Below are positions 8,206 through 13,230 of a stretch of DNA of 16,436 nt, one piece after another (within the stretch, counting starts at the first letter, position 1; every line of letters starts with the position of its first letter). This stretch comes from Planctomycetota bacterium (GTDB lineage: Bacteria; Planctomycetota; Planctomycetia; Pirellulales; Pirellulaceae), in assembly GCA_024277285.1 (NCBI GenBank), contig JAJRVM010000006.1, positions 1-16,436 on the forward strand. The letters are read 5' to 3'. The position numbers and the translations under genes were made by a program. The notes beneath the pieces are model-generated. The model ran no database searches. It worked only from the letters and a program-made list of their open reading frames with translations, and was not told the origin of the DNA.

Positions 8206-8748
8206 TCACGCGGAAGTCACTTCAATCCGCTTGGCTTGTACTTCGTGAGTCTTGGGGATGTGAACCTCCAGGACACCACTGTGGTAACGAGCGTCGATCT
8301 GCTGTTGATCCGCGCCGTGCGGCAACGTCAACGAACGCCTAAACGAACCATAGTGATAACGCGTGCCATGCTTGTCCTGCATCTCGTCTTTGTGTTCAGC
8401 ACAGACCGTCAACACGTTGCCACTCACTTTGACATCGAGGTCCTCGGGTTCGAAGCCAGGAAGCTCTGCCTGGAATACGTATTCCTTGCCATTGTCTTCC
8501 CAGCCCATGTCCCAGTTCCAGTTCAGTCGAGGCATGTCCAACATGCCAGGCAGATTGCCGGTCCAGCGATTATTCATCAGACGTTCGTTGGGCCAATTGC
8601 TACTGAAGAACTGTTGCAGCAGTGAGTCGAATTCGTCGCGCAAGCGGGCCAGCGAATAGTCGCCCGGATCTTGAGAACGTGTCGGTTCATCGTGGCGAAC
8701 CGCGATCTTGCTGTTTCCTTTTCTCCAAGGGATCAAGTTTTTTAGCAT
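8206..8748 (-). CDS. Small heat-shock protein (Hsp20 family), third of tandem set
   Basis: ATP-independent holdase chaperone of the alpha-crystallin/Hsp20 family, cytoplasmic, which binds unfolding proteins until Hsp70/ClpB can refold them. Of 180 residues, 1-80 form a long variable N-terminal arm starting MLKNLIPWRK and containing a Trp/Asn-rich stretch (NWNWDMGW, 76-83). The alpha-crystallin domain follows, with VFQAELPGFEPEDLDV (91-106), NVLTVCAEH and the signature SGVLEVHIPK (157-166). The C-terminal RIEV (174-177) fits the I-x-I/V oligomerisation motif. The start is fixed by a perfect AAGGAGGT (8756-8763) 7 nt before ATG. It is the last of three same-strand Hsp20 genes and sits 275 bp below its neighbour, enough for its own promoter; a sigma-54-like site overlaps the neighbour's stop codon. 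The long N-terminal arm distinguishes it from the other two. Confidence 0.95.
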   Translation of the reverse strand: MLKNLIPWRKGNSKIAVRHDEPTRSQDPGDYSLARLRDEFDSLLQQFFSSNWPNERLMNNRWTGNLPGMLDMPRLNWNWDMGWEDNGKEYVFQAELPGFEPEDLDVKVSGNVLTVCAEHKDEMQDKHGTRYHYGSFRRSLTLPHGADQQQIDARYHSGVLEVHIPKTHEVQAKRIEVTSA

Positions 8749-8886
8749 TGCACTTACCTCCTTCGGCCGCTTGAATCGCGGAACGGTCCGCGCTGCGATC
8801 CGCGATCGTTGTGGCGATTTTTTCGTATCTGTTTAGCCATCTGAAGTAGAGTGGCTTTCGGTCGGAAGGCGGGCAACGCGAACTGG

Positions 8887-8933
8887 ATTGGCAAAGTGGT
8901 ATTGCCAATCTGACTGCGATTGCAATTTGCCAA
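8887..8933. promoter_or_regulatory. Candidate operator in the leader of the third Hsp20 gene
   Basis: A perfect inverted repeat attggcaa-7 nt-ttgccaat (8887-8909) is followed by another ttgccaa at 8927-8933, 25 bp from the first copy. It lies about 140-185 bp upstream of the start at 8748. Symmetric half-sites plus a third copy suggest a dimeric repressor or activator. It is not CIRCE. If the upstream sigma-54-like start is real, it would lie in the transcript leader. Confidence 0.4.
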
Positions 8934-9015
8934 GCTTTCGCCGCCTACTGACCTTCTCAGCTGCTTCATTTGGCTAAAGTGTTACCTTTTTTGAAACCCT
9001 GGTTCGAAGCATGCT

Positions 9016-9030
9016 GCAACGAACTAGCCA
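9016..9030 (-). promoter_or_regulatory. Sigma-54-like -24/-12 box overlapping the Hsp20 stop codon
   Basis: The minus strand reads TGGCTAG-TTCG-TTGCA. Against TGGCACG-N4-TTGC(A/T) the invariant GG and GC are correctly spaced and only two of eleven fixed positions differ. It points at the Hsp20 gene starting at 8748, with predicted +1 near 9004. The TAG stop of the upstream Hsp20 gene lies inside the -24 box, so some of the match is constrained by coding. Confidence 0.4.
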
Positions 9031-9416
9031 CTCTTCACTTCAATGCGACGCGGCTTTACCGCTTCGGTCTTCGGCAGGTGGAGGGCTAGTACCCCATTGT
9101 TCATTTCGGCCGAGATTCCTTCGCTGTTGATCGTCTCGCCGATCGTGAAGGTGCGATAGAAGTCACCGATGCCATATTCGCCGTACAGATAGTTGATATC
9201 GGTGTGGCGTGGTTCCACCTTGCCGTTGATGGTGAGTACACGGTTCTCGAACTGGATGTCGAGGTTTTCGGGTGAAACGCCAGGTAAGTCACCGTACAAG
9301 ATGAGTTCGTCGGCCGTTTCACAGATATCGAAACGCGGGCTGTAGGTCTGGCCGCTCCGAGTTCGCTCGACCGTGGCCACTTCCGCAGGTTCTTTCTTGA
9401 CGAGTGTATCCGACAT
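9024..9416 (-). CDS. Small heat-shock protein (Hsp20 family), second of tandem set
   Basis: Compact 130-residue Hsp20 holdase. The short N-terminal arm (about 25 residues, Lys/Glu-rich) leads into the alpha-crystallin domain: RFDICETADELILYGDLPGVSPENLDI (28-54), RVLTINGKV (59-67), YGIGDFYRTFTIG (81-93) and NNGVLALHLPK (106-116). The C-terminus has PRRIEV (122-127), an I-x-V oligomerisation motif shared with both neighbours. The ATG at 9416 is preceded by AAAGGAG (about 10 nt upstream). There are no cysteines apart from one in ICETAD. It lies 360 bp below the first gene and 275 bp above the third, unusually wide gaps for an operon, so separate promoters or processed leaders are likely. It resembles the 'class A' short bacterial Hsp20 proteins more than the IbpA type, judged by eye. 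Confidence 0.95.
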   Translation of the reverse strand: MSDTLVKKEPAEVATVERTRSGQTYSPRFDICETADELILYGDLPGVSPENLDIQFENRVLTINGKVEPRHTDINYLYGEYGIGDFYRTFTIGETINSEGISAEMNNGVLALHLPKTEAVKPRRIEVKSG

Positions 9417-9470
9417 GATCTGGTTCTCCTTTCATCAATCCTCGTTCGCCCCGCAATGGCGCTGCTCAAA

Positions 9471-9510
9471 GGCCGCGTCGGCCGTTTCGCATACGTGGCG
9501 GTATGCCACG
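9471..9510. promoter_or_regulatory. Overlapping alternative hairpins in the second Hsp20 leader
   Basis: Two stems share bases and cannot form together: gcatac/gtatgc (9489-9494 with 9501-9506) and cgtggc/gccacg (9494-9499 with 9505-9510). A third stem ggccg/cggcc (9471-9483) lies next to them. They sit 55-95 nt before the start at 9416. The Shine-Dalgarno itself is not inside a stem, so a classic ROSE or fourU thermometer is not supported. Confidence 0.35.
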
Positions 9511-9590
9511 GTCCGCGTGCAAAGTGATGCGGGGATTGATCACTGTTCGAGTAGTATTTCCGGTTCATGTATTCAGATGCGAGTAACTTG

Positions 9591-9623
9591 GTTCGAGCCT
9601 CGAACGGGTGCCGAGGCTCGAAC
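9591..9623. repeat. 12-bp perfect inverted repeat between Hsp20 genes
   Basis: gttcgagcctcg (9591-9602) and cgaggctcgaac (9612-9623) are exact complements around a 9-nt loop. The left arm also contains a smaller palindrome gttcgag-c-ctcgaac (9591-9605), so two folds compete. No T-run follows on either strand, which argues against an intrinsic terminator. It is 175 bp upstream of the Hsp20 start at 9416. Confidence 0.6.
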
Positions 9624-9738
9624 AATACCTTTAAGTCTGCCTCGGCCACCTTGTCTTGGTACCATCGTCGATTCGGTGACCGAGGACTTTCGCTGCGGGG
9701 CTGTCACGCCCAGCCTACCGCCATGGACGCCGCCGCTC

Positions 9739-9753
9739 GCAGGAGCGTTGCCA
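9739..9753 (-). promoter_or_regulatory. Weak sigma-54-like box after the first Hsp20 gene
   Basis: The minus strand reads TGGCAAC-GCTC-CTGC: GG and GC are at the correct spacing but three of eleven fixed positions deviate. It overlaps a perfect 7-bp hairpin tgccagc-ggt-gctggca (9749-9765) just after the Hsp20 stop at 9777, so the TGGCA may belong to that hairpin instead. Predicted +1 near 9727. Confidence 0.2.
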
Positions 9754-9776
9754 GCGGTGCTGGCAGATTGACGCTG

Positions 9777-10214
9777 CTAGGCAGGCTTCACTTCGATCCG
9801 GCGCGGCTTCGATTCTTCTTTCTTGGGCATTGTGATCGTCAGAACACCATGTTTGAACTGAGCCGACACGTGCTCGGCGTCGACGTGTTCGGGCAATTCG
9901 AGCATGCGGCTGAAGCTGCCGTAGCCGCGTTCCTGGCGGTGCCAGGTGCCTTTTTCCGGCTCGGGCTGCTTGCGTTCGCCATTGATCGAAAGGTGGTTGT
10001 CGCCCGTCACCGTGATCTCTAGGTCGTTCAGATCGAACCCAGGAAGCTCGGCCTCCACAAACAAGTTGTTGTCGTCTTCCCAGAGATTCAGCGGTGGGTA
10101 GACCGACATGCTCAGGCGGCGAAATCCTGTTCCGCCAAAGACGCGATCCATCTCTTCACGAAGCCGGTTCATTTCCGACCAGATGCCGCGAGGTTCCCAA
10201 CGTGTGGATAACAT
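9777..10214 (-). CDS. Small heat-shock protein (Hsp20 family), first of tandem set
   Basis: A 145-residue Hsp20/IbpA-type holdase of the size most common in bacteria. N-terminal arm MLSTRWEPRGIWSEMNRLREEMDRVF (1-26) has the amphipathic 'WxEMxRLxxEMDRVF' helix typical of the family. The alpha-crystallin domain runs from about residue 42 to 133, with NLFVEAELPGFDLNDLEI (50-67), LSINGER, YGSFSRMLELP (98-108) and HGVLTITMPK (122-131). The C-terminal RRIEV (138-142) is the I-x-V motif. The start is secured by AAGGAGGG 6-7 nt before ATG 10214. The promoter-proximal position, an exact sigma-54 match 150 bp upstream and a palindrome at 10243-10258 suggest that this gene heads the cluster and is strongly inducible. 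The three Hsp20 proteins differ mainly in their N-terminal arms, which would give mixed or specialised oligomers. Confidence 0.96.
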   Translation of the reverse strand: MLSTRWEPRGIWSEMNRLREEMDRVFGGTGFRRLSMSVYPPLNLWEDDNNLFVEAELPGFDLNDLEITVTGDNHLSINGERKQPEPEKGTWHRQERGYGSFSRMLELPEHVDAEHVSAQFKHGVLTITMPKKEESKPRRIEVKPA

Positions 10215-10242
10215 GAATGTACCCTCCTTCCTAAGTGTGACT

Positions 10243-10258
10243 CGAAAACGTGTTTTCG
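10243..10258. promoter_or_regulatory. Palindromic candidate operator upstream of the first Hsp20 gene
   Basis: CGAAAAC-GT-GTTTTCG is a perfect 7-bp inverted repeat around a 2-bp centre, 29-44 bp upstream of the start at 10214. It is a plausible dimer-binding operator, or a small leader hairpin if the sigma-54 start near 10352 is used. Confidence 0.45.
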
Positions 10259-10363
10259 TTCCCTATTTCCCAAGTGGTGGTTTCGTTGTCGACCTGATTG
10301 CCAACCTCCAAAGTGTCCAGGTCAGCCTTCTCATAATCGTTCGTCGCACACGCAAGATGGCAT

Positions 10364-10378
10364 GCAATAACCGTGCCA
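10364..10378 (-). promoter_or_regulatory. Sigma-54 (RpoN) -24/-12 promoter for the Hsp20 cluster
   Basis: The minus strand reads TGGCACG-GTTA-TTGCA, identical to the sigma-54 consensus TGGCACG-N4-TTGC(A/T) at every fixed position. It points toward the Hsp20 gene at 10214. The C of the -12 element predicts +1 near 10352, leaving a leader of about 138 nt. Sigma-54 promoters need an ATP-driven enhancer-binding protein, often bound to a palindrome 80-300 bp upstream; one lies at 10607-10644. No frame that I trust as a gene crosses the site. Confidence 0.7.
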
Positions 10379-10606
10379 ATTCAACATAAGTTCGTTGGTC
10401 CTGGTTACCGGTCACTGGGCGTTCGCCGTTGGCAAGCTCGGTAGGGTAACGCTGGGCCGCATTTCTTCCCGCGTGTTTCGTTCGTCCATGGCTGTGGCCT
10501 GGCTCTTTACTGCGAAGCGGTAGTACTCCAGAGCCCAAGGGTCGCGACGCGGCGCAGCTGCGGAACGCACTCTGGGAGAACTCCCAGCAGACCAATTTGT
10601 CATGGC

Positions 10607-10644
10607 GAAACACGTCATTTTGTCCAGACAAAATGACGTGTTTC
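10607..10644. repeat. 38-bp near-perfect palindrome (18-bp arms, 2-bp centre)
   Basis: gaaacacgtcattttgtc (10607-10624) is followed after CA by its exact reverse complement (10627-10644). An 18/18 match does not arise by chance at this scale. It could be an upstream activator site for the sigma-54 promoter at 10364-10378 (centre about 270 bp above the predicted +1), a cruciform or hairpin separating opposite transcripts, or a dispersed palindromic repeat. A smaller hairpin ctgggag-aa-ctcccag is at 10572-10587. Confidence 0.85.
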
Positions 10645-10944
10645 ACTGAGTGGCGTGCGGTGTCGCAAATGCCACCCAGCGCGGCACGCCGCCCCGGCGA
10701 TGCGGCCCGCTCGATCCTTGCACGATTCAAGTAGGAGCTGGTACGCGTTTTGCTAGAATAGGAATAAGTGTCCGCTTCTCTTGTGGAGCGACAATGGCTG
10801 TGGTTTGGCGAGTTACCTGGCGTTACGTCGGATCTTTAAGGCCGAGTCGGGTATCAACGTTTGTCAAGCCTGTTCGTCATGTTGTTCCAGGGTGTCAGTC
10901 GGTTGGCATGAGAGTTCCTGCTGTGCGATATGGAGGAGGTAGCC

Positions 10945-11415
10945 ATGACCAGACACGTTGCTATTTTGTTCGTTGCGGTTTTTTTGATCATTGTCTTGCC
11001 AAACATGGTCCATCAGCCCACGGTTGTGGACCACGTTGTCCTCCGAACTCGTCCGTTGTCCTCTGGGCTCGATCTTGCCGCGCCGCCGCGAGTGCGTGTT
11101 CAGGCGAGCGATTCGCTGGCAGCCGCGCGCATCGAACCGGAGTCGCAGTTCCTATCTTCCAGCTTTGCCCAGGTTGAATCGACACCTCCCTACCACTCGG
11201 TCCCGGACAACGAGAATCAAGACCGTCGGCACCCGCAAATGCTGGCAACGCTATCGGGATCGGGCATCGAGCTTGTAAGTCGGTTGGGGCGGCGAAAGTC
11301 GATGCGACATGAATCTGGTCGCAACAAGCGGGACGCGAACGTGCCACGCGCCGACGGTGATGCTAATGAACCGATCAACGGGCGTGTTCGCCGCGATCGA
11401 CTCGGCGCAGTGTGA
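10945..11415 (+). CDS. Small membrane-anchored protein of unknown function
   Basis: I do not recognise this 156-residue protein. The start is set by an excellent GGAGGAGGT (10932-10940) 4 nt before ATG 10945; the frame could begin at 10930, but the ribosome site favours 10945. Residues 4-21 (HVAILFVAVFLIIVLPNM) are one hydrophobic segment, so the protein is an N-terminally anchored membrane protein or carries an uncleaved signal. The remainder is polar and low in structure-forming residues: a Ser/Pro-rich middle, then an Arg/Asn-rich basic tail (about residues 110-156). Its stop TGA overlaps the GTG of the J-domain-like gene (GTGA), so the two are probably translationally coupled. Its place opposite the Hsp20 cluster hints at a stress role, which is inference only. 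Confidence 0.6.
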   Translation: MTRHVAILFVAVFLIIVLPNMVHQPTVVDHVVLRTRPLSSGLDLAAPPRVRVQASDSLAAARIEPESQFLSSSFAQVESTPPYHSVPDNENQDRRHPQMLATLSGSGIELVSRLGRRKSMRHESGRNKRDANVPRADGDANEPINGRVRRDRLGAV

Positions 11416-11579
11416 TCGCTAGTAATTGCGAATCTGTGGCGGCGGATATTACCGTCGCCTTTCATGCGTTGGCACGTAAGCACCACCCTGACACGACCGA
11501 GCACGACGATCCGGGCAATCAGCAGTTTAAGAACCTTGTCGAGGCTTACGAAGTGCGGGCCGATCCGCTTTCTAGGTAA
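11412..11579 (+). CDS. Mini J-domain-like protein (DnaJ fragment with HPD motif)
   Basis: This 55-residue frame begins with GTG 11412, overlapping the previous stop by 4 bp (GTGA). It reads AADITVAFHALARKHHPDTT (10-29), then NQQFKNLVEAYEVRADPLSR (36-55). This follows helix II, the HPD loop (residues 25-27), helix III and the AYEVL-DP-R end of a DnaJ J-domain, the module that stimulates Hsp70 ATPase. Helix I (the usual YYexLGV) is missing, replaced by IASNCESV, and the frame stops just where the terminal 'YD' would be. It is either a minimal coupled co-chaperone or the relic of a DnaJ protein. Retention of HPD, the frame-coupled overlap and the chaperone neighbourhood favour a real gene, but loss of helix I makes Hsp70 binding doubtful. 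Confidence 0.55.
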   Translation: MIASNCESVAADITVAFHALARKHHPDTTEHDDPGNQQFKNLVEAYEVRADPLSR

Positions 11580-11600
11580 TAGGTTATTTTCCTTAAGGCC

Positions 11601-11779
11601 CCTGCCTGCTTGTCAGGCAGGTGAATCAGTTTGCCAGGCTAGATCGCAATCGAGATGATTTCCCCCCTTCTCTCCCGCGTCTGCCGCCTCCGGCGGCAGA
11701 CGCGGGAGAGAGGGGCCATTTTCGGCAGTGCCCCTGCTAAGCGAGGCAAACTGATTCACCCACCGCACAAGGCGGTGGG
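11601..11779. repeat. Nested inverted-repeat element (composite hairpin, about 180 bp)
   Basis: Four stems are nested or abutting. Left hairpin cctgcctg/caggcagg (11601-11621). Outer stem ggtgaatcagtttgcc (11620-11635) pairs exactly with 11745-11760, 16/16. Inside it a 20-bp GC-rich stem (11669-11688 with 11692-11711), extended by a G:T pair and three C:G pairs (11665-11668 with 11712-11715), closes a 3-nt loop. Right hairpin cccaccgc/gcggtggg (11759-11779). No T-run follows. It fills most of the 362-bp spacer 11580-11941, between convergent J-domain and permease genes, where I see no gene. The layout resembles REP/REPIN-type non-autonomous elements, and it may also stop transcripts from both sides. 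Confidence 0.85.
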
Positions 11780-11830
11780 GGGCGACCGATGGAAAATGAA
11801 CTCGAGTGCACGTCTCACTTCAGCTGGCTA

Positions 11831-11865
11831 AACGGTTACTAAAATCGCAGTTCGTGAACGGTTAC
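11831..11865. repeat. Short direct repeat aacggttac x2
   Basis: aacggttac occurs at 11831-11839 and 11857-11865, 26 bp apart, downstream of the permease gene. No function is assigned. Confidence 0.4.
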
Positions 11866-11941
11866 CTTCTGCGACCAAGTGTCAGGCTCACACTACTCTT
11901 GGCTTGCGTGGATTGTGCGCCCGAGACCGCGTTGACGATCG

Positions 11942-12991
11942 TCAGCTTGCCAGGTAGTTGCCCCAACCGATGACCATCGTCGAGGCGATCAGTGTGAGGA
12001 TGCCGCACCATACGAGCGTCTTGGTCTTCGTGCTGGTTCCGCGCCATTCATGGAATGCGATCCCCCACAGGTTGCTGAATACAATGATAAACGCCATATG
12101 GATCGACCATGACGAGAAGTCAAACTTCTCGCCCAGTTTCGTGGTTCCCATGCCATAGAAGAAAAATTGGCCGTACCAAATCACTCCCGCCGTCGCTGAC
12201 ATGATGTAGTTGAACGCCTGACGCGACGCGGGGCCAGCGGTGTAGTCATCGAAGCTGCGATTGCGCCAGTTCAGCAGCAGGCACCAAAAGGCGTTGCTGA
12301 CAAACCCGCCGATCAGGATCACGACCAACACGGCCGTGTTCCGGAACACCGGAGTCGTACCGTGTGCTTCGGACAGCTTGGCAATCGGGTCGCCCGCAGC
12401 CAAGCCAAACGCGAAACAGGCGCTTAAGATCCCGGACATTGCCGCCACGGCGAACCCTTTGCCCAAGGCGAATTCGCGGACCGTTTCGTGTTTCTGTGTA
12501 TCGGTTAGTTCGCCTTCTTTACTGACTCCCGCCCAGCCACAAAGTCCGATGCCGAAAAGACAGGAAAGAACTCCACCGAGCGTCACTAATCCGGAAGTCG
12601 TTGACAGAATGGCAATGATCTTGCCATTGGCGATGGGTGGGACTAACGTGCCGACAACCATGCAAAAACCGAGTGCGACCGAATAGCCCAACGCCATGCC
12701 CAGGTAACGCACGGAGAGTCCGAAGGTGAGATTGCCCAATCCCCACAACATGCCGAACAGAATGCATAGCCACCATATCTTGATTGGGCTGCTGGCAAGC
12801 ACGCCGAGCAGGTCGGGCGTGGTCAAGAAGGCGACCAGCCAGGGAGCTACCAGCCAGGCCGCCAAGCCCATGATCAGCCAATAGCTTTCCCAAGACCATT
12901 GCCGCACTTTCTTGAGTGGCGCGTAAAAGCTGCCCGCCGCGAAACCACCGATCGCGTGCAGCAAAACTCCCAAAGCCGGGTTCGGTACCAT
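11942..12991 (-). CDS. rhaT: RhaT-family L-rhamnose (sugar)-proton symporter
   Basis: Inner-membrane permease of the RhaT family (drug/metabolite transporter superfamily), which imports L-rhamnose, and in E. coli also L-lyxose, with protons. The 349 residues match the E. coli length (344). About ten hydrophobic segments alternate along the chain. Family features include the N-terminal GGFAAGSFYAPLKKVRQWSWESYWL, FGMLWGLGNLTFGLSVRYLGMALGYSVALG and the late WYGQFFFYGMGTTKLG stretch. ATG 12991 is preceded by GAGGA at about 8 nt (13000-13004). It lies 239 bp downstream of the GH127 gene on the same strand, so it may be co-transcribed or have its own promoter; direct repeats at 13009-13031 lie just upstream. 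No rhamnose isomerase, kinase or aldolase gene is visible here, so the true substrate could be another deoxy- or pentose sugar. Confidence 0.92.
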   Translation of the reverse strand: MVPNPALGVLLHAIGGFAAGSFYAPLKKVRQWSWESYWLIMGLAAWLVAPWLVAFLTTPDLLGVLASSPIKIWWLCILFGMLWGLGNLTFGLSVRYLGMALGYSVALGFCMVVGTLVPPIANGKIIAILSTTSGLVTLGGVLSCLFGIGLCGWAGVSKEGELTDTQKHETVREFALGKGFAVAAMSGILSACFAFGLAAGDPIAKLSEAHGTTPVFRNTAVLVVILIGGFVSNAFWCLLLNWRNRSFDDYTAGPASRQAFNYIMSATAGVIWYGQFFFYGMGTTKLGEKFDFSSWSIHMAFIIVFSNLWGIAFHEWRGTSTKTKTLVWCGILTLIASTMVIGWGNYLAS

Positions 12992-13008
12992 CAGTTAAAT
13001 CCTCGTTG

Positions 13009-13062
13009 TTTTCACGGCTGGGTTTTCACGGTTGGCACACTCCGCGGCGGGTACGCGCCGCG
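13009..13062. promoter_or_regulatory. Direct repeats and hairpin upstream of rhaT
   Basis: ttttcacgg occurs twice (13009-13017, 13023-13031), 14 bp apart, 18-40 bp before the rhaT start. A hairpin cgcggcg-6 nt-cgccgcg spans 13043-13062 with no T-run after it on the minus strand. The repeats could be a regulator site; the hairpin could attenuate read-through from the glycosidase gene. No gene is seen in 12992-13230. Confidence 0.35.
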
Positions 13063-13230
13063 TCTGCCCGGCGAGGGTCCAGACTCAAGAGGCCTCAAGC
13101 CGGGTGTCTCGACTTGCCAAGGCTTTTCGGAAATATCGTATGTATGCGGTGCGCGCTGCGGACACGGTATTGCGTTCGTGTTCTTGTCCGTGTGGCAAGT
13201 CTGCGGTTGAGCACCGATTGGCCAATTGCT

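Larger units (their letters stand above)
10215..10944. other. Divergent regulatory spacer, no supported gene
   Basis: This 730-bp spacer separates the minus-strand Hsp20 cluster from the plus-strand membrane protein/J-domain pair. It holds the operator-like palindrome (10243-10258), the sigma-54 promoter (10364-10378), a 7-bp hairpin (10572-10587) and the 38-bp palindrome. A 155-codon minus frame (10263-10730) shows no family resemblance, has a skewed Arg-rich composition and no clear ribosome site. A plus frame from 10650 runs through the next gene out of phase. I annotate neither. Confidence 0.6.

Noticed and set aside
8103..8625. Plus-strand frames opposite the third Hsp20 gene
   Set aside because: They are antisense shadows of a clearly coding Hsp20 gene with a perfect Shine-Dalgarno; the same applies to long frames opposite addB, addA, the other Hsp20 genes, rhaT and GH127.
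8887..8909. Sigma-54 promoter at the ttggcaa/ttgccaa repeat
   Set aside because: The GG to GC distance is two bases too long on both strands.
10263..10730. 155-codon minus-strand frame upstream of the Hsp20 cluster
   Set aside because: No family resemblance, no good ribosome site, skewed composition; it contains the sigma-54 box and the long palindrome, which are better explained as regulatory DNA.
10913..10930. Sigma-54-like TGGCATG-AGAG-TTCC upstream of the small membrane protein
   Set aside because: The essential GC of the -12 element is missing.
11601..11779. Integron attC site
   Set aside because: The outer arms are perfectly complementary, lack the extra-helical bases and the R'/R'' core GTTRRRY/RYYYAAC arrangement, and no gene cassette or intI is present.
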